64,000 bases of DNA, taken from assembly GCF_005765165.1 (NCBI RefSeq), contig NZ_VCIW01000017.1, positions 1 to 64,000 on the forward strand. Direction: 5' to 3'. The stretch comes from Paenibacillus antri (GTDB lineage Bacteria > Bacillota > Bacilli > Paenibacillales > YIM-B00363). The translations under genes and the position numbers were made by a program. Positions 27,467-37,133 of this stretch are shown here, piece by piece. How positions within the stretch are numbered: the stretch's first letter is position 1; each line of letters opens with the position of its first letter. The notes under the pieces were generated by a model. That model had not been told where the DNA came from and searched no databases. It saw nothing but the letters and a program-made list of their open reading frames with translations.

Positions 27467-28588
27467 TCACATTGTAAATGGGAATTCCATTGTAAATTTA
27501 GTCTTTTCTCTGTTGCTATCGCAATAAATTCTCCCACCATTCTTTTCTATGATCTGTTTACAGATAGCTAGACCGAGACCCGTACCTTCTTTTTTATTCG
27601 TCACAAACGGTGAAAACATCTGATCTCTGATTTCTGCAGAAACTTCTGGGCCATTGTTTTCGATACACAAAAAGTAGTGGTTTTCTTTATTGTAACCCGT
27701 AATCTTGATTTCTCGTTCTTTATCGATCTCTAACAGCGCATCAATACTGTTATTAATAATATTAGATAATACCTGCTGGAGCCCCACTTTCTGTACGTTT
27801 AATTTACTGTCTGAAATCTCGATTGTAAACCTTATGTTTTCATTTACTAGTCTGGGGCTTATTAATGCATAAACGGATTCAACACCTTCAATGATTCTGA
27901 TCATTTGCAAAGGTTCTTCGACGAGTTGTTTCTTAGTAAAGCTTAAGAATCCTGTAATTTGCATCTGAATTTTTTCAAGTTCTTCTTCAACAATGGATAA
28001 ATAATCTTTGGACTTCCGGTGTAATTCCCTTGATTTGGCTGTTTTCGCCAGATTCACGAACCCTAAAGCAACAGTCAAAGGATTTCGAATTTCATGTGCC
28101 ATGCTTGCGGCCATTTTTCCTATAATGCTCATTTTCTCTTCATGGAGTCTGCTGATCGTTTTATCTTTGTCCTCCAAGGTTGTATTAATATAATTGTAGT
28201 AATATTCAAACATAGCTATTTCAAACTTATCAATGCGTGCCATGATTTCTCTGAACTGATTCCAGCAGAAACCCAAATTACTATATCCTTGAGAAACCAG
28301 TATAAGAGATTCTCTCCATACATGATTACTATGAAGAATATGACTGATTGGTATATTCCCCTTTATGAAAAACAAACAAATTTCTGGTATTAATCGAAAG
28401 AAATAATGTTGCTTATACGGGATATGTATATCATATACGTAGCCGCAATAGATACTTGTCTGTTCGATAAGCTGCTTCAATGATTGCTCTGAGTTATAAA
28501 AATCAGGGAATTGTGGTAAAAAGTTATCCATCCAACATTGAATAATTGTTTCTTGATGTTCTTTTAGATATGTGATTAAGTCTGACAA
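27467..28588 (-). CDS. Cytosolic sporulation-type histidine kinase
   Basis: About 373 residues. An N-terminal all-alpha sensor region without membrane helices, then HisKA (ASMAHEIRNPLTVALGFV) and HATPase_c with IINNSIDALLE and GTGLGLAICKQIIEKNGG. Closest in style to sporulation kinases such as KinE/KinB that feed Spo0F, but lacking a membrane sensor. The TTG at 28588 is preferred because GGGGGG lies 6 nt upstream; a TTG ten codons earlier is possible. No partner regulator is next to it, as is usual for this type. Confidence 0.85.
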   Translation of the reverse strand: MSDLITYLKEHQETIIQCWMDNFLPQFPDFYNSEQSLKQLIEQTSIYCGYVYDIHIPYKQHYFFRLIPEICLFFIKGNIPISHILHSNHVWRESLILVSQGYSNLGFCWNQFREIMARIDKFEIAMFEYYYNYINTTLEDKDKTISRLHEEKMSIIGKMAASMAHEIRNPLTVALGFVNLAKTAKSRELHRKSKDYLSIVEEELEKIQMQITGFLSFTKKQLVEEPLQMIRIIEGVESVYALISPRLVNENIRFTIEISDSKLNVQKVGLQQVLSNIINNSIDALLEIDKEREIKITGYNKENHYFLCIENNGPEVSAEIRDQMFSPFVTNKKEGTGLGLAICKQIIEKNGGRIYCDSNREKTKFTMEFPFTM

Positions 28589-28874
28589 GGAACGCCCCCC
28601 TAGGTCAACAAAACTCAACTATAACATTCGACAGGTATCGGGCATTTCCTTGTCGTCACTACATACCGTATAGTGGTATTATTATCCAATTATCTTTGTG
28701 AAGTAACCGTGAGAATTGCTCCTCTGCGAGCACTTCTCATAAATCGTAAATCACTTTCTTATTCGCGAATTGTATTTCATGGGCGATTGCCCGATTCCTT
28801 CCTCCACTTAGGTGAATAACATGAGACTGTGTAATGAGCAAACCAATCAAATCCTATTTAAGGAAGGCGATAAA

Positions 28875-29102
28875 ATGCACGATCAAATGTTGAGAAATTA
28901 TGTACTCGGTACCGTTGAACCAGTCGTTCGGTATGGTTTATATGAAATGAAATACACGTCAGTCGCTCATTCCATGTTCGAGATTTCCGCCATCACATTT
29001 TTGATGGGAAGAGGTTATGATTTTCCTAACGCAAGGCGTATTGTCGAGTCTTGGGAAGTTAATGAATCTTTCCCTCCTTATCAAATCACGCCCGGATTTT
29101 AA
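28875..29102 (+). CDS. Small unrecognised protein
   Basis: 75 residues from the ATG at 28875, preceded by AAGGAAGG. Contains MLRNYVLGTVEPVVRYGLYE and ARRIVESWEVNESFPPY. No membrane segment and no family recognised. Followed by a terminator, which supports a real gene. Confidence 0.6.
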   Translation: MHDQMLRNYVLGTVEPVVRYGLYEMKYTSVAHSMFEISAITFLMGRGYDFPNARRIVESWEVNESFPPYQITPGF

Positions 29103-29110
29103 TGAAGTGG

Positions 29111-29145
29111 AGGAGATCCCCGTTAGTCAATTGGGGATCTCCTTT
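29111..29145. terminator. Terminator
   Basis: 11-bp stem AGGAGATCCCC (29111-29121) with right arm 29133-29143, between convergent genes. Confidence 0.8.
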
Positions 29146-29159
29146 CCGTCAGATGATCT

Positions 29160-29258
29160 TTAGAGCACAAAAGATCTGGAAATGATGACAAGAAGAATAA
29201 AGAGTACCAATATTGCACCGGTTGATGTGTACAAACCTGCTCCAGCGACATGGCTCAT
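29160..29258 (-). CDS. YjcZ-family sporulation miniprotein
   Basis: 32 residues, too short for usual gene calling: a Gly-rich start (MSHVAGAGLYTSTGA) and one hydrophobic helix ILVLFILLVIISRSFVL. This is the pattern of YjcZ/YhjC-type sporulation membrane peptides. GAGGTG lies 6 nt before the ATG. Stands alone between terminators. Confidence 0.8.
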   Translation of the reverse strand: MSHVAGAGLYTSTGAILVLFILLVIISRSFVL

Positions 29259-29505
29259 CGAAATCACCTCTTGTTTGTTGTTATTTTTAACGTGCACGAC
29301 AATGTATGCAGATGAATTACAGAATTCCTGTGCTATCGTCCAATTAGCGGTATGAGTTGCACGTTCTTACCCTTCTCACCGCAGGAGGGGCACGCTGATT
29401 TCGCAGCTTCGCTATTTTTAACTGGGGTACAGCAAACCACGATTTATCCATCCGCTAAATATTAAATTCACTTTAACCGAGTACAAAATGCACAATTGAT
29501 TCCCG
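29259..29505. other. Intergenic region
   Basis: About 250 nt between the miniprotein gene and the carboxypeptidase gene. I see no coding frame with a ribosome site and no operator. Confidence 0.5.
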
Positions 29506-30564
29506 TCAAGATTCATGACGTTCCGAGTTTATCCGGTAATCACGTCTCGATTTTTTCCATCGAAGAAAAGCAACCATCACAATAAATAGGTTCATGGTAA
29601 ACCACACAATCGCAAGCAACCAGTTGGAGTAGTTGGGCACACTAGTCTCCTTGATTGGTGCCTTTTCTATAACTATCGGTTCTATAGTTGTTGCCGGCAC
29701 AGCGGGCTCTTCCTTCTCAACTTCTGGTTCGATCGGGGAAATCTGTAACAACTCGAATCCGTAATCCAATAAATGTACGGCATCATCGTATACAGCCTCG
29801 CTGGAATCTCCCTTTAGCAAGACCACAATCAGTTCGTTTCCGTTTCGTTCCGCCGACGCGACCAACGTATTTCCGGACTGGTCTGTGTATCCGTTCTTAA
29901 CCCCAGTAGCACCTTCATATCGCCACAGGAGTTTGTTATGATTCACCAGCTCCGAATCCCATTCTTCCCCATCCCAGGGGAGCGTCTTTGTAGCAACAAT
30001 CTCGCGAAACACGGAATTGGCCATTGCGTACCTAGTAATAAGCGCCATATCTATTGCTGTTGTATAATGCTGGGACTCGTGCAACCCATGCGGGTTCGTA
30101 AAATGGGTTTGTTGCACACCTATTTCCTTAACAAATTCATTCATCCGATCAGCAAAATTACGCTTTGAACCGTCAATATGTTCTGCAATCGCTGTTGCTG
30201 CATCGTTTCCTGAATTCAAAAGAAGTCCATAAAGAAGCAGTTTCATCGATTTCTGCTCGCCTGGCGACAGATACACCCTTGTCCCCTCTTCATAGCGTGC
30301 TTCTTCCGAAACGGTGACGATTTCTTCCAGTTCTGAGATTTCCAATGCAACGATGCCCGTTACAATTTTTGTAATGCTAGCGGGGTACATTCGCTCCTTT
30401 GCCGCTTTTTCAAATAAAATCGTTCCCGTTTCCTTTTCCATGATTATCGCCGATCCGCTAGATATTTTTGGTGCGACGGGAGCTTCTGCTGCTGTAACCG
30501 AAATGGCATTGCCGAAAACCGCAGCACTAACGATAGCGAAAATAAGTAACATACGTAAAAACAT
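29506..30564 (-). CDS. D-alanyl-D-alanine carboxypeptidase (S11), C-terminal anchor
   Basis: 352 residues: signal peptide (1-26), peptidase S11 domain with S63-I-T-K66, SGN (LLNSGNDAATAIAEH) and K-N-G in place of the usual KTG (GVKNGYTDQSGNTLV), then a Pro/Glu-rich linker and a C-terminal membrane helix (about 320-340) with a basic tail. Cleaves the terminal D-Ala of stem peptides and binds penicillin. AAGGAG precedes the ATG. It is the third gene of the blaI-M56 operon, 13 nt behind the protease gene, so it could be both target and penicillin sensor. Confidence 0.92.
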   Translation of the reverse strand: MFLRMLLIFAIVSAAVFGNAISVTAAEAPVAPKISSGSAIIMEKETGTILFEKAAKERMYPASITKIVTGIVALEISELEEIVTVSEEARYEEGTRVYLSPGEQKSMKLLLYGLLLNSGNDAATAIAEHIDGSKRNFADRMNEFVKEIGVQQTHFTNPHGLHESQHYTTAIDMALITRYAMANSVFREIVATKTLPWDGEEWDSELVNHNKLLWRYEGATGVKNGYTDQSGNTLVASAERNGNELIVVLLKGDSSEAVYDDAVHLLDYGFELLQISPIEPEVEKEEPAVPATTIEPIVIEKAPIKETSVPNYSNWLLAIVWFTMNLFIVMVAFLRWKKSRRDYRINSERHES

Positions 30565-30576
30565 GATGTGATCTCC

Positions 30577-31434
30577 TTATGATAAACACCCACCGATCAT
30601 CCCGTTCATCATGACCAGGATGCCAATACACGACACCGTGAAGGCCCTTCTGCTAACCGCTCTAATTCGAATCGGTTCTTCAGGTACCAATAAGTGCTTA
30701 ATTCTATAATTCACTGCATAATCCGCAAAATGTACGGCGGAGGGTAATGAATCGTTTTCTTCGTTACAGCGTATCATCTTCAACAAAGCGCTTCCTAACG
30801 ACTGTAAGTCACCCGTCTGATCAAGTGCATAACGGTCGGCTTCGATTTCCGTCCAGCACTTATAGTAATGCTGAACTTGCCGAAATATGGGCAAATAGGA
30901 GAAGCCTTCGGCAAATAATGTAACTATGAGTAACTTTACAGGGTGGAACCTATTGCTGTGATACACCTCGTGAAAAATAACAGCTTTCAATTCTTCTTCT
31001 GATAAATTTGATACCATCGCTGACGATAGCGCAATTTTGGGTTTCCACATTCCAAATACAAAGGCAAACCACGTTTGATGTTTAACGACAACAAGGCTAT
31101 CGTTGCTGAACTGTTTCCTTATTTTCTCCGTTAAAAGACAATCTTCCGCGAACCTCAGATCATATAGCCAACTCCTATGTTGCTTCCATTGTCTGTACAG
31201 GCGTATACCCATTTTAGCGAACGTATAAGCTATAAAGATATCAAACAACACTGCGGTTACGATTGGCCGCTGAAGTAACCCCTGAACAGCAGTTAAGCAA
31301 TACTGTACAATATTCCATCCTGCATCTACATCCCATATTTGATGAACGATAAATAAAATCATCTGTGATAAAAGGAAAAAGCCTAGTATAACAACACTAA
31401 TGAAAGTTACTCTGTAACCCGCAAACCGCCTCAT
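30577..31434 (-). CDS. BlaR1-like M56 metalloprotease without sensor domain (copy 1)
   Basis: 285 residues with membrane segments at about 10-30, 58-76 and 265-280 and the zinc site H155-EVYH159 plus E in TEIEADRYALD. This is the M56 core of BlaR1/MecR1, which cleaves the BlaI repressor after signalling. BlaR1 is about 600 residues with a penicillin-binding sensor at its end; here that domain is absent. Overlaps the blaI gene by 4 nt. Its paralogue is at 44001-44858. Confidence 0.92.
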   Translation of the reverse strand: MRRFAGYRVTFISVVILGFFLLSQMILFIVHQIWDVDAGWNIVQYCLTAVQGLLQRPIVTAVLFDIFIAYTFAKMGIRLYRQWKQHRSWLYDLRFAEDCLLTEKIRKQFSNDSLVVVKHQTWFAFVFGMWKPKIALSSAMVSNLSEEELKAVIFHEVYHSNRFHPVKLLIVTLFAEGFSYLPIFRQVQHYYKCWTEIEADRYALDQTGDLQSLGSALLKMIRCNEENDSLPSAVHFADYAVNYRIKHLLVPEEPIRIRAVSRRAFTVSCIGILVMMNGMIGGCLS

Positions 31435-31862
31435 TTGGAAGACCTGCTTTTCAGCGACGATAGCTTTTCCTCTAATTTTGTAATCAATTCCGGATCTGCC
31501 TGTTCTAATGCATCAAGCATGTGAGGCACGACATATTCTCCATATTCGTTCATCAGACCTTGCGTAATGGACCTTGTTTGTTCCAGAATAAACTCATCTT
31601 TATTTTGTACTGGGAAAAAAATTGAAGCTCGTCCTCGACCGCTACCTTTTTTTTGCTTTTTCAAATATCCTTTCAATGAAAGGCGATTCATGACAGTCAT
31701 TACCGCATTAAAAGAGATGGGGTTTTCAGCGCTTAATTCCATCTGCATTTCCTTCGCCGAATACCCCCCTTTTCTCCAGATCAGTTCCATAATTTTTGCT
31801 TCCAAGGGACCGAAAAAAACATTTAACCCTTCTTCTTTTACGTTTACTCTTTTTACGGTCAA
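31431..31862 (-). CDS. blaI: BlaI/MecI-family repressor (copy 1)
   Basis: 143 residues from the TTG at 31862, chosen because GGGGGG lies 7 nt upstream and the product then lines up residue for residue with copy 2. Winged helix at the N-terminus (FFGPLEAKIMELIWRKGGYS, ISFNAVMTVMNRLSLKGYL) and a C-terminal dimer region. It lacks the C-terminal CxC pair of CopY, so copper sensing is unlikely. Should bind ACTACA-N3-TGTAGT and be destroyed by the M56 protease encoded next. The operator at 31910 overlaps its own promoter. Confidence 0.93.
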   Translation of the reverse strand: MTVKRVNVKEEGLNVFFGPLEAKIMELIWRKGGYSAKEMQMELSAENPISFNAVMTVMNRLSLKGYLKKQKKGSGRGRASIFFPVQNKDEFILEQTRSITQGLMNEYGEYVVPHMLDALEQADPELITKLEEKLSSLKSRSSK

Positions 31863-31909
31863 ATCACATCCCCCCAAACGATAAAAATCTACAAGTTGAA
31901 ATTCACCAT

Positions 31910-31945
31910 ACTACAAATTGTAGTTAATAGTGTTTAGTAGGTCAA
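31910..31945 (-). promoter_or_regulatory. blaI copy 1 promoter and operator
   Basis: Consensus operator ACTACAAATTGTAGT (31910-31924). On the minus strand the -10 TACAAT (31917-31922) lies inside it, 17 nt from -35 TTGACC (31940-31945). Confidence 0.85.
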
Positions 31946-31961
31946 TTGTTGTATTACAAAC

Positions 31962-33812
31962 TTAATGCTCGATGTACATTTCATGCCAGAGACTAAAAAT
32001 GTATAACACCCACAGTTTTCTGGAAAAGTCCCCTCGACCGGTTAAGTGATCCTGCACCATGCGGTCAATGTACGGAAGATGGAAATACCGCGCCATGGAA
32101 GGCATTAGTAATTGCTCACGGATGACGGACATCCTTTCTTTGTTACGAAGCCAATCTCGGAGCGGAACCGGGAAGCCCAGTTTGGGGCGATTCACTACAA
32201 AATCCGGTACTACACCTTCCATTGCCTTTCGAAAAGCTAACTTTGTTGTCCCTTTCGCAATCCGGTAGTGAGCCGGTATTCGTTTAGCTGCCTCAAACAC
32301 TTCTTTATCAAGGAAGGGGACTCGTAATTCTAGCGAGTGTGCCATGGTCATTTTATCGGCTTTCATCAGGATGTCCCCGGTTAACCATAAGTTCAAGTCA
32401 ATGAGCTGCATCCGGGTAACCGAATCATGGTGAACCGATTCTTGGTAAATTTTTTTCGTAATATCGCTTGGCCTTCCCACTTTATGAAACCATATCTCCC
32501 AATTCGTAAGTAAATCCTGCTTCGCATCTTCATGAAAAATATTCGCATTGCCAAAAAAGCGCTGTTCAAGAGGCGTAAACGCTCTTATTAAATAGTTTTT
32601 CCCTGTAAACGACCATGGCGCACTGGTTAGGATGTTCTTCATCATTTGTTTCCACTCCGAAGGAAGCCAACTTAACGCTCGCAAAGAGTTCGGCTCTCGG
32701 TAAATGCGATACCCGCCGAACAATTCATCGGCACCCTCACCCGATAGGACAACAGTGACATGCTCTTTAGCCAAGCGAGCTACATGGTACAGTGCGACAG
32801 CGGCCGGGTCCGCCACCGGATCGTCTTGGTGCCAAACTGTCTTTCTTACACTTCCGAAATACTCTTCTTCTGAAATAATGTGATCGTAGTGATCTGTCCC
32901 CAATACGGAAGCTGTTTTTCCTGCAATAACGGTCTCATTGTTCGAGCCCTCAAATCCTACAGAAAAGGTTCGAATCGACTCGAAGGAATTCATATGGGCC
33001 GCTATCGCTGAAGAATCGATGCCGCTAGATAAAAAGCAGCCTCGAAGTACGTCGCTTTGCATATGAAATTCAACGGAATTGCGCAAAGACTCACGAATAT
33101 CTTCGATATAGTCGTTCATGGATCGTTCGGATGGTTCAAAAATGGGTGACCAGTATTTACTTACTTGTACCCTCCCATCAGAATCTACTCGCATACAATG
33201 CCCTGCCTGCAATTGATGCACGTTCGAAAACATTGTGTTGGGCTGAGGGACATATTGGAAGGTCAAATACGCAACCAAGCTTTCCATTCTTACTGTTTTG
33301 TTCACTCTCCCGCTAGCAATGAGTGCTTTGATTTCGGAAGCAAAAACGAACCCCTCTTGATCTAAAACATAATAAAATGGTTTTATCCCGAAATGATCAC
33401 GTGCAGCAAATAATGTTCGTGTTCGAGAATCCCAAATCGCAAAAGCAAACATACCTCTCAAATAATCGACACAGTCTCCCCCATACTCTTCATAAAGATG
33501 TACAATCGTTTCGGAATCGGACTGGGTAGAAAACCGGTGTCCCTTCTCGATCAACATACTCCTTAACTCTTTGTAATTATAAATTTCTCCGTTAAAAACC
33601 AACCAGACTGTTCCATCCTCATTCGAGCAAGGCTGGCGCCCTTCGTCAATATCTATGATCGACAACCTTCGGAACCCTAAGCCGATCTGACCATCGAAGT
33701 GATAAGCCACGTCATCCGGTCCCCGATGCATAATGGTTTCTGTCATGTTTCCCAATACTTCCGTTTCTGCTTTCCCTTCACCAAAATACATCAGCCCTAC
33801 AATCCCGCACAT
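31962..33812 (-). CDS. asnB: Asparagine synthetase (glutamine-hydrolysing)
   Basis: 616 residues from the ATG at 33812, which leaves Cys2 (MCGIVG) as the glutaminase nucleophile. N-terminal GATase II domain (HRGPDD, RRLSIID), C-terminal synthetase with SGIDSSAIAA (PP-loop) and GEGADELFGGY. In bacilli one AsnB-type enzyme amidates the meso-diaminopimelate of peptidoglycan. Because this copy is under a BlaI-type operator among wall genes, amidation of wall precursors is a better guess than free asparagine synthesis, but that is inference. Confidence 0.92.
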   Translation of the reverse strand: MCGIVGLMYFGEGKAETEVLGNMTETIMHRGPDDVAYHFDGQIGLGFRRLSIIDIDEGRQPCSNEDGTVWLVFNGEIYNYKELRSMLIEKGHRFSTQSDSETIVHLYEEYGGDCVDYLRGMFAFAIWDSRTRTLFAARDHFGIKPFYYVLDQEGFVFASEIKALIASGRVNKTVRMESLVAYLTFQYVPQPNTMFSNVHQLQAGHCMRVDSDGRVQVSKYWSPIFEPSERSMNDYIEDIRESLRNSVEFHMQSDVLRGCFLSSGIDSSAIAAHMNSFESIRTFSVGFEGSNNETVIAGKTASVLGTDHYDHIISEEEYFGSVRKTVWHQDDPVADPAAVALYHVARLAKEHVTVVLSGEGADELFGGYRIYREPNSLRALSWLPSEWKQMMKNILTSAPWSFTGKNYLIRAFTPLEQRFFGNANIFHEDAKQDLLTNWEIWFHKVGRPSDITKKIYQESVHHDSVTRMQLIDLNLWLTGDILMKADKMTMAHSLELRVPFLDKEVFEAAKRIPAHYRIAKGTTKLAFRKAMEGVVPDFVVNRPKLGFPVPLRDWLRNKERMSVIREQLLMPSMARYFHLPYIDRMVQDHLTGRGDFSRKLWVLYIFSLWHEMYIEH

Positions 33813-33870
33813 GTTCACTGTCCTTCCTGGTTGATTACTTCATGAAAAAGAATAATGAAACAATCATGCC

Positions 33871-33906
33871 ACTACACATTGTAGTATATTTATTATAAGA
33901 GATCAC
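33871..33906 (-). promoter_or_regulatory. BlaI-type operator/promoter of asnB
   Basis: ACTACACATTGTAGT (33871-33885) with -10 TACAAT inside (33878-33883). A weak -35 GTGATC is 17 nt away. Confidence 0.75.
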
Positions 33907-33922
33907 ACGTGTTCTTCCTCTT

Positions 33923-34042
33923 CTACACTTCGAGTTTCTTATATAGTTTAATGAACCCGTATATCATAATTCCAATCAGAATGATCCAGAAAACAAAGGC
34001 TAACGTTGTAATCGTCATCACACCTTCAATCATTCCAATCAC
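33923..34042 (-). CDS. Small membrane protein under BlaI-type control
   Basis: 39 residues from a GTG at 34042 with GGGGAG 9 nt upstream: MIGMIEGVMTITTLAFVFWI, then a hydrophobic helix and a basic end (FIKLYKKLEV). Not previously callable by length. The operator-promoter at 34082-34117 lies directly upstream, which supports it as a regulon member. Function unknown. Confidence 0.6.
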   Translation of the reverse strand: MIGMIEGVMTITTLAFVFWIILIGIMIYGFIKLYKKLEV

Positions 34043-34081
34043 GGATTATATCTCCCCATTATTTCATTTTCGAGTCACGAC

Positions 34082-34117
34082 ACTACATAGTGTAGTTTTT
34101 GTGCGATGACTCGTCAA
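34082..34117 (-). promoter_or_regulatory. BlaI-type operator/promoter of the 39-aa gene
   Basis: ACTACATAGTGTAGT (34082-34096). Minus-strand -35 TTGACG (34112-34117), spacer 17, -10 TACACT (34089-34094) inside the operator. Confidence 0.8.
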
Positions 34118-34163
34118 TCTATGGATTGCGGCCGCTTTTTAGTCAACCTCATTTATAAAAACC

Positions 34164-35447
34164 TTATCCGATCAAGCCCGTGATGCCGGAGAACAGATTT
34201 GAGAAAAAGTCCCCCATACCACGCAGCATCATTTGGAACCATCCGGCTTGTTCCACGTCCTCCGCTACAACGAGCGGGACCTCATAATCGCTGCCTTGAT
34301 AGGTTACCGTTACGCTACCCACTTGAGCCCCAGCTTGAAGAGGGGCAACCAACTTCGACTCTTCGAACAGTTGATATTTCGTCGTCCTCGTGCCCTCTTC
34401 ACCCTTCCTACCCACAACGACAAGCCCTTCGCCAATCAAGACCGGGGCTTCCCGATTCACTGCATTGCGAATCTGAATCGATGGGAGGTCGGGTAATTCT
34501 GTCTTTGCCGAAAGAATTGTTTTAACTTCAAAATTGTTAAACCCATAGTCAAGCAGTTTTCTAGTTTCGTTAAACCGTGCGCTTATCGAATCCGCGCCCA
34601 TCACGACACTCACAAGACGCATACCATCCTGCTCCGCCGTACCTGTAAAGCAGTAACCGGCCGAATTTGTATTGCCGGTTTTCAACCCGTCAAGCCCTTC
34701 ATATGCAAATTGTTGTAAGCTCACGCTATCCTTATTTCCTTCGACCATCCAATTCCAATTGACCATCGGCTCAGCGTCGGTTTCTTCGAACTTCAGTTGT
34801 GGGATCTTTGTAAATTCGAGCACTTCCGGATATTCCGTAATAATCGCTCTCGCGAGAATAGCCGCATCCTTGGCGGACATGAGCGTTTCACCCTCGATGG
34901 CAGGTTCTTCGACCATGTCGTCTCTCTCCAAACCCGTGGAGTTAATAAAACGAGCACCTTCCGACATGCCAAGCTCTTTCGCCGTCTCGTTCATCAGTTT
35001 CGCAAATCCGTCCTGTGTCCCTGAAATATGTTCTGCCAACGCAATAGCGGCGTCGTTGCCGGAATAAATGGATAGTAACTCGAACACTTTGCGAAGAGGG
35101 TAGGTCTGTCCTTCCGCCATTAGCTGTCCCGAACCGATCGCATCCGCTGCGTTCTTCGACGTCATCACCATGTCATCCCAGCTGATCTTCCCGGTCTCAA
35201 TCTGTCTCATAACCAAGTACTCTGTCATCATCTTGGCCATACTCGCAGGAGGTCGCGGTTCATTCTCGTTAAGACCATATATGATTTGTCCTGTCGTCAG
35301 TTCCATCAAAATGGCGGACTTCACGTTTAAACCAAGGTCAACATTATCACTCTCCGCTTCTACCTTCTGGGGAGATAATATTAAGCCTTGAACAAACAAG
35401 GCGCATAATAATATGAAGACAGCTCGAACGGTACGTTTCCGTAACAT
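34164..35447 (-). CDS. D-alanyl-D-alanine carboxypeptidase, PBP5-like
   Basis: 427 residues: signal peptide, S11 domain with S69-M-A-K72, SGN (YSGNDAAIALAEH) and KTG (GLKTGNTNSAGYC), a C-terminal PBP5 beta domain and an amphipathic end (GMGDFFSNLFSGITGL) that would sit on the membrane. DacA-like, longer than the copy at 29506. AAGGAG precedes the ATG. Own BlaI-type promoter. Confidence 0.93.
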   Translation of the reverse strand: MLRKRTVRAVFILLCALFVQGLILSPQKVEAESDNVDLGLNVKSAILMELTTGQIIYGLNENEPRPPASMAKMMTEYLVMRQIETGKISWDDMVMTSKNAADAIGSGQLMAEGQTYPLRKVFELLSIYSGNDAAIALAEHISGTQDGFAKLMNETAKELGMSEGARFINSTGLERDDMVEEPAIEGETLMSAKDAAILARAIITEYPEVLEFTKIPQLKFEETDAEPMVNWNWMVEGNKDSVSLQQFAYEGLDGLKTGNTNSAGYCFTGTAEQDGMRLVSVVMGADSISARFNETRKLLDYGFNNFEVKTILSAKTELPDLPSIQIRNAVNREAPVLIGEGLVVVGRKGEEGTRTTKYQLFEESKLVAPLQAGAQVGSVTVTYQGSDYEVPLVVAEDVEQAGWFQMMLRGMGDFFSNLFSGITGLIG

Positions 35448-35551
35448 TATTCCTACTCCTTTAATAGTCTATCGCGATGCTGGGTTTCTCGCCCAAATAA
35501 CAACAAAAGAGTCCAATGACAGGTCATCACCAAATTATACACTTGATTCAC

Positions 35552-35588
35552 ACTACAGATTGTAGTCCTATGTGTGCGATGAGGTCAA
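35552..35588 (-). promoter_or_regulatory. BlaI-type operator/promoter of PBP5-like gene
   Basis: ACTACAGATTGTAGT (35552-35566). Minus-strand -35 TTGACC (35583-35588), spacer 18, -10 TACAAT (35559-35564). Confidence 0.85.
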
Positions 35589-35590
35589 AT

Positions 35591-37038
35591 TCATAATTTA
35601 TTTTGGGGTGTCACTCTCTCACTAAGCACACGAATGGTTTCGATATCCGAGGAAGTCGATAATATGAATGGTTCCGTGTATGGCTCCGGTCCTTTTCCCG
35701 TAATCACGATCCAATCTCCTTTCTTGACAACCTCCCACGCATGGGAGATGGCCATCGTGCGATCTTCAATGACTTCGCAACGTCCACTAAAGCTTTGGTA
35801 ACTTTGTAGAATCTTCTCCTTGGGAACGCCATTACGGTCGTCAAATGTAAGAATTGTCTTACCACAATAACGATTCGAGATGTTCAGCATGACGCCCCAC
35901 TTCGAATCGTCCTTGTTTCCGCGAAACCCAAATATGTGTAAGATCCGTTTAGGTTTCATCGCTCGTATTGTCTCAAGGCACTGGAGCAACCCATCGGGAG
36001 TATGTGCATAGTCAACAACGACCACTGCTCCGGAAGGATGTTCAAACTTTTGAAAACGCCCCGGGACACCGGGAAAAGAGGCGATTGCTTCGGCGATTGT
36101 ATCATATGGAATTCCCCTGCGTCTCGCCAGCAGAACGGCTCCGATCGAATTCCATACGTTATAATGCCCCGGAATCGGCAAATGGAGCGTATATGGTTCC
36201 CCTTGTTCGCGAAAATGAATTATCGGTTTCATTACATTTTCGACGCCGGTTACCTGAATTGTATCCTCGGTGCGGAGTCCCACAGTGGATACCGGTATGT
36301 TTCGCTGTATCAAATCATCTCTTAGTTTCGTTCCCCAGACGGAGTTCGTATTTACAATCGCTTCCCCCCACTCTTCAGCAAGGAGAACAATCTTCCTTTG
36401 GATTCAAAGTATTTCTCAAGCGTTCGATGAAAATCGAGATGTTCATGGCTAAGGTTTGTGAACAAGGCGTAATCGAATGAAACTCCATCCACCCGGTGTT
36501 GTGCTAACCCGTGAGAGGACGCTTCCATGACTACATACTCATCATTACTTTCAGCCATCCATCGCTGTAATTGAACCGCATCATAAGTCGTCATTTTTGA
36601 TGGAAGCGACTTCCCATTTACATAACGTTCAACGGTTCCAAATAACGAACAAGAATGTCCGGCATATTCGATTATATGTCTTATCATGTGAGCCGTTGTG
36701 GTTTTTCCGTTTGTCCCTGTTATTCCAATCACCGTATGATTAGACGAAGGATTTCCATAAAATTCGGATGCCAGCTTTGCCAATGCAAGTCTCGCGTTAC
36801 GCACGCGAAAATATGGAACCGGCAATGAGTTCATTTCTTTCTCACCTATAATCGCAACAGCACCGGCAGCCAATGCGTCTTGAATATAACGATGACCGTC
36901 AGAAGCAAAGCCGCTGATCGCGAAAAATAAATCACCTTGTCTCACTTCCGCGGAATGAAACGTAATGTTGTCGATCTCTTGATCTTCCACGACTGGCACT
37001 GGAATGGTTAATTGTCCCAAAAGCTTGGATAGCTTCAT
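35591..37038 (-). pseudogene. MurE-like Mur ligase, frameshifted in a G run
   Basis: Two frames make one Mur ligase of about 482 residues. Part one (37038 to 36352) has the substrate domain, GITGTNGKTTTAH and EASSHGLAQHRVDG. Part two (to 35591) has HYNVWNSIGAVLLA, VVVDYAHTPDGL and ITGKGPEPY. They separate at a run of six G near 36363-36368; seven would restore KSGGEAIVN. The DNPR motif that fixes meso-diaminopimelate in MurE is not seen; LTFDDRNG stands there, so the amino-acid partner may differ. Either a dead gene or a homopolymer error. A degenerate operator-like ATTACACATTGTGTC is at 37064-37078. Confidence 0.85.
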
Positions 37039-37133
37039 CTTGAAACCCCTTCAATGATGTCAAATTACACATTGTGTCCTTAACATATAAAACACCAGCC
37101 GCTGTAAGCGGCCGGCTTGGGTTCTGTTCAGCT

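Noticed and set aside
28658-28674. ACTACATACCGTATAGT as another BlaI operator
   Set aside because: It is 17 nt long with unmatched halves, so spacing and symmetry do not fit the set.
37064-37078. ATTACACATTGTGTC as operator of the MurE-like gene
   Set aside because: Three mismatches to the consensus; mentioned with the gene but not counted as a site.
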